Source of the DNA: Confluentibacter sediminis
Lineage (GTDB): Bacteria > Bacteroidota > Bacteroidia > Flavobacteriales > Flavobacteriaceae
Length of the DNA stretch: 64,000 nt
Direction of reading: 5' to 3'
NCBI RefSeq assembly: GCF_003258355.1
Contig: NZ_QKPO01000003.1
Span: 186,001 to 250,000, forward strand
Part shown: positions 19,541 to 28,851 of the stretch, piece after piece
Numbering within the stretch: the stretch's first letter is position 1
Layout: each line of letters opens with the position of its first letter
Notes under the pieces: generated by a model
The model's input: the letters and a program-made list of their open reading frames with translations, nothing else
Database searches by the model: none
Told to the model about the DNA's origin: nothing
Program-made: the position numbers and the translations under genes

Positions 19541-20209
19541 CTATGATTTTATTGCTTTTGTTAAATAATCATTGAATGGTCTTGCCGTATGCCAATACAA
19601 CATTATTTCATTGATTAGATGGTCGCTCGTCAATAGTTCTGGTTCCCGCATGGCTACAACGTAGAATTGCTTTTTTGCGATCAAAGGTTCTTTTTCATAA
19701 GTTGCCTGAAATTCTTTTGGAATACGTTTCAGTTCTTCGCCTTGAATGGAGCCGAATTTGTCAATCAATTTTTTATCAGTATACAACTTTTTGAATATCG
19801 CAATGTCTGCTTGAATGGTGTTTCTAATTCCTAAAAGTTGTGTTGCCGAAACACCGTAACAACCTGCCATAATGCCAATTTCTTCTGGGCTAAATCTTAA
19901 GAACAAACCAGGAATACTTTTGTCATTTTTCCCACCTGCTGAAATAAATGCAGTATAATATAAATTATAGGGTGTTTTGTCTTTTGAAAAACGAATATCC
20001 TTGTTAATCCTTAAAATGCAGTCTTTGGATTCAATAGCCAATGTTGGATCGAATTTTTGAATTTCTGTGATCAAGTCTGTTAAAAAAAGTGTGAACGGTT
20101 TTTTTACACTCAATTCATATCTTTTTTTGTTTTCGTGAAACCAATCTTTGTGGTTGTTTTTTGCTAAATCCATGAAGAATTCTACAAAATCTGGAGTAAA
20201 ATATTTCAT
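19541..20209 (-). CDS. DUF2461 family protein
   Basis: 222 residues. FFMDLAKNNHKDWFHENKKRYE at the N-terminus and RINKDIRFSKDKTPYNLYYTAFISAGGK at ~80-108 are the DUF2461 signatures, with a Gly-rich segment GIMAGCYG afterwards. No enzymatic function is established for the family. Third gene of the sigma-factor operon, with a 22-base gap after SRPBCC. Confidence 0.88.
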   Translation of the reverse strand: MKYFTPDFVEFFMDLAKNNHKDWFHENKKRYELSVKKPFTLFLTDLITEIQKFDPTLAIESKDCILRINKDIRFSKDKTPYNLYYTAFISAGGKNDKSIPGLFLRFSPEEIGIMAGCYGVSATQLLGIRNTIQADIAIFKKLYTDKKLIDKFGSIQGEELKRIPKEFQATYEKEPLIAKKQFYVVAMREPELLTSDHLINEIMLYWHTARPFNDYLTKAIKS

Positions 20210-20231
20210 TGTATTTTTTTTAGGATAGTAA

Positions 20232-20741
20232 TCATTGATTTGCTGGGTTTAACGGATTCAACTTTCCTGTTTCAATAAAACTTTTTAATCCTTTAATCAT
20301 GATATCAACTTCTTTTCTCATTTTCTTTTTGATAATTGGATTCATCAGTTTCAGTAATACGTTTTTTGGTGTGAAATGAGATTGCATTACAAATTCTGTT
20401 TCATTTTCAGAAATTTCCCTAAACTCCGCTGCAAATGACATATTTAGCAACATTTTGGTCATTCCAAAAGTGTCTTTTTCTACGAAAAACTCGGCTCTGT
20501 CTTTTCCATACATGGCAACACATCTTGTTTCAATGGTTCCTTTTTTGCCATTTACAATGCATTCGTTTTTTCTTAATTGACCTGGTGAAGCCATTACTTC
20601 ATCATAATGGGATATTTGAACATCTTGTGTCCATTTGGGTAAAAGAGATTGGTCATTAAATATTCTCCAGACCTTGTCTTTTGAAGCCTTGACGGTGATT
20701 TTCTGGTTTAATTGTAGAGGTGCTTTTAGTTTTGTCTGCAT
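20232..20741 (-). CDS. SRPBCC-fold protein (polyketide cyclase/START-like)
   Basis: 169 residues. LNQKITVKASKDKVWRIFNDQSLLPKWTQDV begins the helix-grip fold, with a central beta region (GTIETRCVAMYGKDRAEFFV) and a long C-terminal helix (MIKGLKSFIETGKL). Such proteins bind hydrophobic ligands. It follows the sigma-factor gene by 38 bases and is probably co-transcribed with it. Confidence 0.82.
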   Translation of the reverse strand: MQTKLKAPLQLNQKITVKASKDKVWRIFNDQSLLPKWTQDVQISHYDEVMASPGQLRKNECIVNGKKGTIETRCVAMYGKDRAEFFVEKDTFGMTKMLLNMSFAAEFREISENETEFVMQSHFTPKNVLLKLMNPIIKKKMRKEVDIMIKGLKSFIETGKLNPLNPANQ

Positions 20742-20779
20742 ACTTTTTTAGAGTTTTTTAGTATTTAGACAAACTAGAT

Positions 20780-21598
20780 TTACTTTTCGGACGGTTTTTT
20801 TAAAACTTTTTTTAATTTTCCTTCGATTACCCATTTTTCAGAGTGTTCTAAAAAGTATGTCGTTACTAAAGTGTTTTTTGAATTTAAAGGATTTATTCCC
20901 TTCACTAATTCCAATCGTAAATCCAGCAAATATTCCTTGTCTACTGAATTGCCCTCTTGTACCATTTTCACTTCTTGGGCTTTGATATACGCATTTTGTT
21001 TTGAGTTCAATATTCCTGTTAGCTCTGTACATTGATGGCAAACTCCATTTTTATTGACAAAAGCACACCGACCATCAAAAATGCGAATCATGTTTTTACG
21101 TGCATCCGCTAAAGCATGTTTTACAACTCCCTCAGTCAAGTTGGTAATTTGTATGATCTCATCCACCTTAAAATGGTAAACCTCTTTTAGCAATAAACAC
21201 ACCTGTTGCTTTAATGGCAAGGTTTTATTAATGCAGTTGAAACAGTAACTAATATGTTCTTTTATGTCATACTCTTGATCAGGGGTGCTTTTAAAAACAT
21301 GCTGAAACCTTTCCCAGTATTCGGGGGATTTTGAATGCAGGTTGGCTCCATAGTCTTGCGCGTTTTCCTGCCATCTTTTTTGTTTTTCCAAATGGTTTTT
21401 AGCCGTATTCATAGCAATAGTAAATACCCACGTTTTAAAAGATGATTGTTTTCTAAAGGTATTTAGCTTTTCAAATGCTTTGAGATAGGTTTCTTGAACA
21501 ATGTCTTCTGTGTCTTGTCTGTTTGTAACAAGCCTGAAGATAAAAGAGGATAATTTATCTTTAAAGGATATAAATTCTATTTCGTATTGTTCTTTCAA
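20780..21598 (-). CDS. ECF-type RNA polymerase sigma factor with C-terminal Cys extension
   Basis: 272 residues. Region 2 is FIFRLVTNRQDTEDIVQETYLKAFEKL with FKTWVFTIAMNTAKNHL (~18-78). Region 4 is LPLKQQVCLLLKEVYHFKVDEIIQITNLTEGVVKHALADARKNM (~125-170). Beyond region 4 there are ~100 extra residues starting with GRCAFVNKNGVCHQCTEL, which could bind a metal or act as a redox switch (inference). No anti-sigma gene is seen nearby. It heads an operon with SRPBCC, DUF2461 and TfoX-like proteins. Confidence 0.88.
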   Translation of the reverse strand: MKEQYEIEFISFKDKLSSFIFRLVTNRQDTEDIVQETYLKAFEKLNTFRKQSSFKTWVFTIAMNTAKNHLEKQKRWQENAQDYGANLHSKSPEYWERFQHVFKSTPDQEYDIKEHISYCFNCINKTLPLKQQVCLLLKEVYHFKVDEIIQITNLTEGVVKHALADARKNMIRIFDGRCAFVNKNGVCHQCTELTGILNSKQNAYIKAQEVKMVQEGNSVDKEYLLDLRLELVKGINPLNSKNTLVTTYFLEHSEKWVIEGKLKKVLKKPSEK

Positions 21599-21800
21599 AA
21601 TTTAGTTTTAATTATCGCCAATTATTATGATATGAAATCGTTGCAATGATTCATATGTAGTGATAAGCGAAGTTAATTTTTTAAATCCTGCAAGTCAACA
21701 TGTAGTATAAACAACTTAAGAAAGTTATAAACAATCCTGCTAAATTATCTAAAATTATAGGTGATTAAAATAAGTGAAGAAATAGATATAACCAATTATA

Positions 21801-22360
21801 TTAATTTTTTAATGTAATGGTTACACCAACCGCAAAAGCTTCAACATATAGTTGAACAGAAGGCTGAAAGTAATACACAATTCCTAAATCTACATTATTA
21901 TTTCTCCCCAGCTCCAAACCAAATGAGAAAGGAATATGATAAATGATACCACTTTTATCAAAATTGCTGAAATATGTCGAAGTTCAAATCTCCCAATGGA
22001 AGTTCCTATTCCTATTTCTGCATAAGGTGCTACCCAAGGAATTGGAGCCCTTAACGTACTTTACCTCCCAATAAAAAAGCCTTCGATTCAGCCATTTCAT
22101 CTGTTGGGTTGTCGTGAAAATCTTTTCTATTTGAACTTGTTAATATAAAACCGGCATATGGACGAATTTCAAACCACCCTGCTACTTTCATAACTAAATC
22201 CACTTGCACAAAAAAACCATCATCAACAATTTCAGCTACGCTGTAATAGGGTACGTCTAAGCCCGTAACCTATTTGAACGTTTATTGATTTTTCCTTGAT
22301 AAACTGTGCTTCAGCAAAATTTGAAATAAGAACAACTAAAATTATCAGATTTTTTTTCAT
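21801..22360 (-). pseudogene. Outer-membrane beta-barrel protein, broken by frameshifts
   Basis: From ATG 22360 the minus strand encodes a signal peptide (MKKNLIILVVLISNFAEAQ) and then beta-barrel-like strands. The reading frame shifts at about 22260 (before LDVPYYSVAEIVDDG), at about 22050 (GGKVR, then RAPIPWVAPYAEIG) and again near 21985 (GRFEL, then YFSNFDKSGIIYHIPF). The last frame ends in a typical barrel strand, YVEAFAVGVTITLKN, and a stop at 21801. Three breaks in 560 bases indicate a dead gene, unless the sequence is locally inaccurate. The original was a small ~185-residue porin-like protein of unknown role. Confidence 0.75.
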
Positions 22361-22414
22361 AAAGATTACAACTTAAAGCTGTAAATCCATTCAAATTAAA
22401 AATACAATAAATGC

Positions 22415-23362
22415 CTACACAATTAATTTTTTCACTATATCACTCACAGACAAAACGGTTTTTGTCTGCTCAATACTTGGTCCTGCCACCCAAACCGTTT
22501 TATAAGTGACTTCATTGGCTGCTTTTTGAGTGTCTCTCATGCCTTTAGCAAACCGAATCATTTTAACCCATTTTTTCAATTTTTTATGTCGGTTCAAAAC
22601 AGATTCTAACCAAGTGGCTTTTGTTCCCACTTTTTGAACATACGGTGTATTGATAACCGTGCAAGGTGTTCCAGAAATACGTTCGGTCATGACGATATCT
22701 TTAGCACCATAATCTACACAAGCTTGTTTGTATTCATTAGTTACGCTGGATTCAACAGAAGCAATAAATGGACTCCCAACCGAAACGCCTGCTGCCCCAT
22801 AACCAAGCATCTTATCTAGGTCTGCTTTACTTCCAACCCCACCTGCTGATATAATGGGAATGTTACAATGTGCCACCAAATCAGTGATTAAATCTTTGGG
22901 GCTTATATTACCTCTGTGCCCACCCGCTTCATTATTAACCGCGATGATGGCATCGGCTCCTAAACCTTCTACTTTTTGTGCGAACTTTAAATCCACCACA
23001 TCACAGAATACTTTTATATGATGTTTATATGCTTCATTTATAGCATCTTCAGGGCTTCCAAGTGATGTAATGATGAAATCACAGCCTTCTTCGCAAATGA
23101 CTCGTAATTGCTCTTTAAATTTTAAATTGGATTTATTTACAATCAAGTTAAAACCAAATGCCCCACCTGCTACTTTAGCCATTTTGAGTTCTCTTAATGC
23201 ACTTCTTAATTCTTCCAACGTTCTGTAATTTAATGCAGGAATACAGCCGGCAATGCCACTTTTCATGGCTTCTTTAACCATAGCCGTATTGGAAACTAAA
23301 AACATGGGAGCCATGATTATAGGATGTTCAATTTGTAATAATTGTGAAAGTTTAGATGACAT
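22415..23362 (-). CDS. Nitronate monooxygenase family flavoprotein
   Basis: 315 residues, FMN-dependent TIM barrel. HPIIMAPMFLVSNTAMV at the N-terminus, then VNNEAGGHRG (~140), which holds the catalytic-type His, then IPIISAGGVGSKADLDKMLGYGAAGVSVGSPF (~170-202), the FMN phosphate-binding loop. It oxidises alkyl nitronates or acts as a related NAD(P)H:quinone-type oxidoreductase; the family is broad. It has its own TATATTTG promoter box and faces the dnaK terminator on its upstream side. Confidence 0.9.
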   Translation of the reverse strand: MSSKLSQLLQIEHPIIMAPMFLVSNTAMVKEAMKSGIAGCIPALNYRTLEELRSALRELKMAKVAGGAFGFNLIVNKSNLKFKEQLRVICEEGCDFIITSLGSPEDAINEAYKHHIKVFCDVVDLKFAQKVEGLGADAIIAVNNEAGGHRGNISPKDLITDLVAHCNIPIISAGGVGSKADLDKMLGYGAAGVSVGSPFIASVESSVTNEYKQACVDYGAKDIVMTERISGTPCTVINTPYVQKVGTKATWLESVLNRHKKLKKWVKMIRFAKGMRDTQKAANEVTYKTVWVAGPSIEQTKTVLSVSDIVKKLIV

Positions 23363-23378
23363 GGAACTTCTATTTACA

Positions 23379-23386
23379 CAAATATA
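23379..23386 (-). promoter_or_regulatory. Promoter -7 box of the nitronate monooxygenase gene
   Basis: TATATTTG on the minus strand, 16 bases before the start codon. It lies 46 bases past the dnaK terminator. Confidence 0.55.
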
Positions 23387-23431
23387 CTAAAATAGCAAGC
23401 ATGCATGATAGATTGTTTTATTCTTAAATTT

Positions 23432-23479
23432 GACTCCATAAAAAAAGCAACCATTTCTGGTTGCTTTTTTTATGGAGTC
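23432..23479. terminator. Very long-stem terminator after dnaK
   Basis: Perfect 22-bp inverted repeat (arms 23432-23453 and 23458-23479) around a 4-base loop, which is GAAA on the minus strand. It contains 7-base A/T runs on both sides. It ends dnaK. The outer 8 bases of the arms carry GACTCCAT, part of a motif also found after rpsA. Confidence 0.9.
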
Positions 23480-23501
23480 TTGCCTTCACAGGAAAGATAA
23501 T

Positions 23502-25406
23502 TTATTTTACTTCTTCGAAGTCAACGTCTTCAACATCGCTACCTTCTGCTTGTCCGTTTTGGCTAGCATCTGGTCCTGGAGCTGCACCACCTTGTTGTGC
23601 ATCAGCTTGTGCTTTGTACATTTCTTCAGAAGCCACTTTCCAAGCTTCGTTTATTTTATCTAAAGCAGGCTCTATAACAGCGATATCTTTAGTTTCGTAA
23701 GCTTTTTTAAGTTCTTCTAATGCTTCTTCGATTGGTTTTTTCTTATCATCTGATAATTTATCACCAAATTCTTTTAACTGACTTTCGGTTTGGAAAATCA
23801 TAGCATCAGCAGCATTTAATTTTTCTGCTTTTTCTTTCGCTTGTTTATCCGCTTCTGCATTGGCTTCTGCATCTGCTTTCATTTTTTTGATTTCTTCCTC
23901 TGTCAATCCAGAAGATGCTTCAATACGGATATTTTGCGTTTTATTAGTTGCTTTATCTGTTGCTGTTACGTGAATAATTCCGTTAGCGTCAATATCAAAC
24001 GTTACTTCAATTTGAGGCGTTCCTCTTCTTGCTGGTGGAATACCATCTAAGTGAAAACGTCCGATTGTTTTGTTATCAGCTGCCATAGCACGTTCCCCTT
24101 GCAATACATGTATTTCTACAGAAGGTTGATTATCAGCTGCTGTTGAGAATACTTGCGATTTTTTAGTAGGAATGGTCGTATTCGCTTCAATAAGTTTTGT
24201 CATAACGTTCCCCATGGTTTCAATACCCAATGATAATGGCGTCACGTCCAGAAGCAATACATCTTTAACATCTCCTGTTAACACACCCCCTTGAATACCA
24301 GCACCTAAAGATACTACTTCGTCTGGATTCACTCCTTTGCTTGGAGCTTTTCCAAAGAATTTCTCTACAGCAGCTTGTACTGCAGGAATACGCGTAGAAC
24401 CTCCTACTAATATAATTTCATCGATATCACTTTTTGATAAACCTGCTGCTTTTAAAGCGGATTCACAAGGCGCAATCGTGCGTTTTACTAAATCATCAAT
24501 TAATTGTTCGAATTTAGAACGTGTTAAAGTACGTACTAAGTGTTTTGGTCCACTAGCAGTAGCCGTGATATATGGTAAATTAATTTCTGTTTGAGCCGAA
24601 GATGATAATTCAATCTTAGCTTTTTCAGCAGCTTCTTTTAAACGTTGCAAAGACATAGGATCTTTACGTAAATCTATACCTTCTTCAGCATTAAACTCAT
24701 CTGCTAGCCAACCAATGATTTTCTCATCCACATCATCACCACCTAAATGGGTATCACCGTCGGTAGAAAGCACTTCAAACACACCGTCTCCTAACTCAAG
24801 GATAGAGACGTCATGTGTTCCTCCACCGAAGTCAAATACAACAATTTTTTGATCTTTACCTTTTTTATCTAATCCATAAGCTAATGCCGCAGCTGTAGGT
24901 TCATTGATAATTCTACGAACTTTTAGACCAGCAATTTCACCAGCTTCTTTAGTTGCTTGACGTTGTGAGTCATTAAAATAAGCAGGTACTGTGATAACAG
25001 CTTCTGTTACTGTAGTTCCTAAATAATCTTCAGCTGTTTTCTTCATTTTTTGAAGAATCATAGCTGATAATTCTTGTGGCGTATATAAACGTCCATCAAT
25101 ATCAACTCTTGGCGTGTCGTTATCTCCTTTTACAACTTTATATGGTACGCGTTCTGCCTCGTTTTTAGATTCAGAATATTTATTTCCCATAAAACGTTTA
25201 ATTGAATAAACTGTTTTTGTAGGGTTTGTTACTGCTTGACGTTTTGCTGGATCACCAACTTTAATTTCGCCTCCTTCTACAAAAGCAATCACCGATGGCG
25301 TAGTACGCTTACCTTCTGCGTTTGGGATTACAACAGGCTCATTACCTTCCATTACAGAAACGCAAGAGTTGGTTGTTCCTAAATCGATTCCAATAATTTT
25401 ACTCAT
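23502..25406 (-). CDS. dnaK: Molecular chaperone DnaK (Hsp70)
   Basis: 634 residues, full length. N-terminal ATPase: [17 protein letters not shown] (2-18), [14 protein letters not shown] (~193) and [13 protein letters not shown] (~335). Then the substrate-binding domain ([17 protein letters not shown], ~390) and a helical lid ending in an acidic tail. The C-terminus is Gly/Gln/Ala-rich and finishes EDVDFEEVK, matching the EEVD-like end of bacterial DnaK. It folds nascent and stressed proteins with DnaJ and GrpE, neither of which is in this window. Single-gene unit with a palindromic operator candidate upstream. Confidence 0.99.
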   Translation of the reverse strand: MSKIIGIDLGTTNSCVSVMEGNEPVVIPNAEGKRTTPSVIAFVEGGEIKVGDPAKRQAVTNPTKTVYSIKRFMGNKYSESKNEAERVPYKVVKGDNDTPRVDIDGRLYTPQELSAMILQKMKKTAEDYLGTTVTEAVITVPAYFNDSQRQATKEAGEIAGLKVRRIINEPTAAALAYGLDKKGKDQKIVVFDFGGGTHDVSILELGDGVFEVLSTDGDTHLGGDDVDEKIIGWLADEFNAEEGIDLRKDPMSLQRLKEAAEKAKIELSSSAQTEINLPYITATASGPKHLVRTLTRSKFEQLIDDLVKRTIAPCESALKAAGLSKSDIDEIILVGGSTRIPAVQAAVEKFFGKAPSKGVNPDEVVSLGAGIQGGVLTGDVKDVLLLDVTPLSLGIETMGNVMTKLIEANTTIPTKKSQVFSTAADNQPSVEIHVLQGERAMAADNKTIGRFHLDGIPPARRGTPQIEVTFDIDANGIIHVTATDKATNKTQNIRIEASSGLTEEEIKKMKADAEANAEADKQAKEKAEKLNAADAMIFQTESQLKEFGDKLSDDKKKPIEEALEELKKAYETKDIAVIEPALDKINEAWKVASEEMYKAQADAQQGGAAPGPDASQNGQAEGSDVEDVDFEEVK

Positions 25407-25489
25407 AATAGTATATTTTATTAATTGTGTTTAATATTCGTTTTTAAATTCAAGTTCAATATGTCAATGATTATGCCATGACAAAAAAT

Positions 25490-25504
25490 ATGACATCATG
25501 TCAT
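25490..25504. promoter_or_regulatory. Palindrome between dnaK and sdaA (operator candidate)
   Basis: ATGACATCATGTCAT is a perfect 7-1-7 inverted repeat. Extra half sites TGTCA (25462-25466) and CATGACA (25477-25483) lie next to it. It sits between the divergent dnaK and sdaA starts. The regulator is unknown. Confidence 0.45.
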
Positions 25505-25553
25505 TATTTTTAATTTTACCTACTAGTTAACCGACCTAATATTTAAAACATCT

Positions 25554-25561
25554 TATATTTG
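25554..25561 (+). promoter_or_regulatory. Promoter -7 box of sdaA
   Basis: TATATTTG, 17 bases before the ATG at 25579. Confidence 0.55.
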
Positions 25562-25578
25562 ACTCAAATCAGTTAACC

Positions 25579-27000
25579 ATGGAATGTATTTCGGTATTTG
25601 ATATGCTTAAGATAGGTGTTGGACCTTCCAGCTCCCATACATTAGGCCCTTGGCGTGCCGCCGAACGCTGGATTAAAGAATTGAAAGAATCCAATAATTT
25701 TAATAAGATTGAAAAAATACAAGTCGATTTATATGGCTCTTTATCTTTAACAGGCAAAGGACATGCTACAGACTTAGCTATTATGCTAGGACTGAGCGGT
25801 GAAAATCCAGAATTAATTCCTATAGCATCGATTAATTCAATTATTAGTACTATCAAAGAGAGACACATAATTGTTTTTAATAATGAATTTAGCATCCTTT
25901 TTAATCCAGAAACCCAAATTGTTTTCAATAAAAAATTTCTACCATTTCATGCCAATGGTTTAATTTTCACAGCAATGATTAATGATAGAAAGCAAAAATC
26001 CACCTTCTACTCCATTGGTGGTGGTTTTGTAGTTAAAGAAGAACGTAAAAATGCTAAAAAGAATAAAGAAATATTTAAAACATTTCCTTACCCTATTCAG
26101 TTAGGGACAGAATTACTCTCCTATTGTAAAAATCTTAATATGTCAATTTCTGAAGTTGTTTTAGAAAATGAAAAATCATTAAGAACTAATGAAACTATAG
26201 ATTTTGAGCTAAAACGGATTTGGAATACCATGCTAGAATGCATGTATATTGGTTGCCATACGGAAGGCAATTTATCTGGCGGATTGAACGTAAGACGCCG
26301 CGCAAACGATATCCATAAAAATTTAATAAGCGATGCAACCTATAATAATCCCCAAGAATGGCTAGAAACTATTCGTAAATCTGAAGTTAAATTTAGACAG
26401 ATATTAAAATGGGTAAGCTGTTTTGCGTTAAGTGTTAATGAAGTTAATGCCTCTTTGGGTCGAGTTGTTACTGCACCAACAAATGGAAGTGCTGGTGTCA
26501 TACCAGCAGTACTCATGTATTATATGGTTATTGAAAACCACGATGCAAATTTTGAGCATATTAAAAAATTTTTATTGGTTGCAGGAGAGATTGGAAGTAT
26601 TTTCAAAAAAGGTGCTACCATCTCAGCGGCTATGGGTGGTTGTCAAGCAGAAATAGGTGTATCGTCTGCCATGGCTGCTGGTGCGTTAACAGAATTATTA
26701 GGAGGCACACCGGAACAAGTATTAATGGCTGCCGAAATTGCTATGGAACATCATCTTGGTTTAACCTGCGACCCTATTGGTGGTTTGGTACAAGTCCCCT
26801 GTATCGAGCGTAATTCCATGGGAGCCATTAAAGCTATTAATGCCGCAGAATTGGCTTTGGAAACCAATCCAAAAAATGTAAAAGTACCATTGGATAAAGT
26901 TGTAAATACCATGTGGGAAACTGCAAAAGATATGAACTCTAAATACAAAGAAACCTCTAAAGGCGGGTTGGCAATCGGAGTAAACATGTCAGATTGTTAG
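25579..27000 (+). CDS. sdaA: L-serine ammonia-lyase, single-chain iron-sulfur type
   Basis: 473 residues. It deaminates L-serine to pyruvate and ammonia. The N-terminal beta domain begins ISVFDMLKIGVGPSSSHTLGPWRAA (the GPSSSHT motif), and the alpha catalytic domain has RVVTAPTNGSAGVIPAVLMYY (~293), SAAMGGCQAEIGVSSAMAAG (~345) and GLTCDPIGGLVQVPCIERN (~395). The conserved Cys residues fit the [4Fe-4S] ligands. Both domains are in one chain, as in E. coli SdaA. Monocistronic, followed by panB 67 bases later with its own promoter box. Confidence 0.96.
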   Translation: MECISVFDMLKIGVGPSSSHTLGPWRAAERWIKELKESNNFNKIEKIQVDLYGSLSLTGKGHATDLAIMLGLSGENPELIPIASINSIISTIKERHIIVFNNEFSILFNPETQIVFNKKFLPFHANGLIFTAMINDRKQKSTFYSIGGGFVVKEERKNAKKNKEIFKTFPYPIQLGTELLSYCKNLNMSISEVVLENEKSLRTNETIDFELKRIWNTMLECMYIGCHTEGNLSGGLNVRRRANDIHKNLISDATYNNPQEWLETIRKSEVKFRQILKWVSCFALSVNEVNASLGRVVTAPTNGSAGVIPAVLMYYMVIENHDANFEHIKKFLLVAGEIGSIFKKGATISAAMGGCQAEIGVSSAMAAGALTELLGGTPEQVLMAAEIAMEHHLGLTCDPIGGLVQVPCIERNSMGAIKAINAAELALETNPKNVKVPLDKVVNTMWETAKDMNSKYKETSKGGLAIGVNMSDC

Positions 27001-27032
27001 CTTATATTTTTATTCCTTCAAATTTGTTTTAT

Positions 27033-27040
27033 TACTTTTG
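27033..27040 (+). promoter_or_regulatory. Promoter -7 box of panB
   Basis: TACTTTTG matches TAnnTTTG, 27 bases before the panB ATG. Confidence 0.45.
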
Positions 27041-27067
27041 CTCTCTGTCAAAATAAACTAAATAATT

Positions 27068-27886
27068 ATGTCTACTGCTAAAAAAGAATATAAACGCATT
27101 ACTGTTAAAACCTTAGTTGATATGAAAGCCAATGGTGAAAAAATATCGATGCTAACGGCTTATGATTATACCATGGCGAAAATTGTGGATGGCGCCGGTG
27201 TCGATGTTATTCTTGTTGGTGATTCTGCCAGCAATGTCATGGCTGGACATGAAACAACATTGCCTATTACCTTGGATCAAATGATTTACCATGCATCTTC
27301 TGTAATTCGTGCTATAGATAGGGCGTTGGTAGTGGTTGATTTACCTTTTGGCAGTTATCAAAGTGATCCAAAAGAAGCGTTGCGTTCTGCAATTAGAATT
27401 ATGAAGGAAAGTGGTGGACATGCCGTAAAAATGGAAGGTGGCAAAGAGATTAAAGAATCTATAAAACGTATTCTACATGCTGGTATTCCTGTGATGGGAC
27501 ATCTAGGATTAACACCGCAATCTATTTATAAATTTGGAACTTACACCGTTAGAGCAAGAGAAGAACAAGAAGCTGCAGATTTGATTGAAGATGCAAAAAT
27601 GTTGGAACGTATTGGTTGTTTTGGAATTGTACTTGAAAAAATACCTGCTAAATTGGCTGAAGAAGTTGCTAAAAGCGTCAGTATCCCTATTATTGGCATT
27701 GGTGCTGGACATGGTGTTGATGGACAGGTTTTAGTGCTTCATGATATGTTGGGCATGACGCATGAATTCCATCCTCGATTTTTACGAAGATATATGAATT
27801 TATATGATGATATGACTACCGCCATCACACAATATGTTGATGATGTGAAATCGGTCGACTTTCCTAATGAAAATGAGCAATATTAG
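27068..27886 (+). CDS. panB: 3-methyl-2-oxobutanoate hydroxymethyltransferase
   Basis: 272 residues, the usual length. It makes ketopantoate from 2-ketoisovalerate and methylene-THF in pantothenate/CoA synthesis. Family motifs: [34 protein letters not shown] (~31-64, with metal Asp), [11 protein letters not shown] (~93), HAVKMEGG (~120), GHLGLTPQS (~147) and [24 protein letters not shown] (~203). All key residues are present. No panC or panD is adjacent. Confidence 0.97.
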   Translation: MSTAKKEYKRITVKTLVDMKANGEKISMLTAYDYTMAKIVDGAGVDVILVGDSASNVMAGHETTLPITLDQMIYHASSVIRAIDRALVVVDLPFGSYQSDPKEALRSAIRIMKESGGHAVKMEGGKEIKESIKRILHAGIPVMGHLGLTPQSIYKFGTYTVRAREEQEAADLIEDAKMLERIGCFGIVLEKIPAKLAEEVAKSVSIPIIGIGAGHGVDGQVLVLHDMLGMTHEFHPRFLRRYMNLYDDMTTAITQYVDDVKSVDFPNENEQY

Positions 27887-28155
27887 TTCAAGCTTCTTAG
27901 AGGGGTTAGAATTATTAGATTTTTAAATGCGTAGATTTAAAGAGTTGAAGATGGGTATTCACGAAAATCAAATAAAGATTTTTCAAGGTTTTTAGAAATT
28001 ACTTTAGAGCCATGCTAATAAAACATAGTTGCTAATTGCTTTGGGCTTGACGTTTATAACAGTCATTGAATTAAATAAAACTTCCAAACAATTGGAATAA
28101 ATGATTAAAATGATTTCCAAAGTCAAATCAACTCTAAAAATCTAACTAGTTAAAA

Positions 28156-28848
28156 ATGTCTAAGATTTTATCTAATAAGTCTAATTTACAAGTTCTTTAC
28201 GAAGACAATCACATTATAATAGTCAACAAACGTGCTGGTGATATTGTTCAAGGTGATAAAACGGGTGATATGCCTTTAAGCGACGTTGTAAAAGAATATA
28301 TTGCTGAAAAACACAACAAACCAGGCAATGTTTATTTAGGTGTTGTTCATAGATTGGATAGACCAACCACTGGTCTTGTAATTTTTGCAAGAACCAGTAA
28401 AGTTTTACCGAGACTTAATGCACTATTTGTTTCTAAGGATATTCATAAGACCTATTGGGCGATCATTAAAAATGAACCTCCAAAAATAAGTGACACTTTA
28501 ATTCATTGGCTAAAAAAGAATCAAAAAAACAACAAGTCCGTTGCGCATTTAAAGGAAGTTCCCGAAAGTAAAAAAGCGATTCTTCAGTATAAAGTTTTAA
28601 AAAAACTACATAATTATTGTTTGCTAGAGGTTAATTTAGAAACAGGAAGACATCACCAAATACGTTCACAACTTTCAAGTATAGGTTGCCCCATTAAAGG
28701 GGATTTAAAATATGGGTTCGATAGAAGCAATCCAGATGCGAGTATTCATCTTCATGCTAGACATATTAGTTTTATGCATCCTGTAAAAAATGAGATCATA
28801 GAGATAACCGCTCCTTTACCAAAAGATATCATTTGGGATGCTTGCTAG
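28156..28848 (+). CDS. RluA-family RNA pseudouridine synthase
   Basis: 230 residues. Catalytic motif GVVHRLDRPTTGLVIFARTSK (~67-87) with the conserved Asp, then TYWAIIKNEPP, LLEVNLETGRHHQIRSQLSSIGCPIKGDLKYG and HLHARHISFMHPV. No N-terminal S4 domain is present, so it belongs to the short RluA/TruC-like group. The exact rRNA or tRNA target cannot be read from the sequence. The 269 bases upstream hold no gene. The stop is 3 bases from the convergent kinase stop. Confidence 0.93.
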   Translation: MSKILSNKSNLQVLYEDNHIIIVNKRAGDIVQGDKTGDMPLSDVVKEYIAEKHNKPGNVYLGVVHRLDRPTTGLVIFARTSKVLPRLNALFVSKDIHKTYWAIIKNEPPKISDTLIHWLKKNQKNNKSVAHLKEVPESKKAILQYKVLKKLHNYCLLEVNLETGRHHQIRSQLSSIGCPIKGDLKYGFDRSNPDASIHLHARHISFMHPVKNEIIEITAPLPKDIIWDAC

Positions 28849-28851
28849 AAA

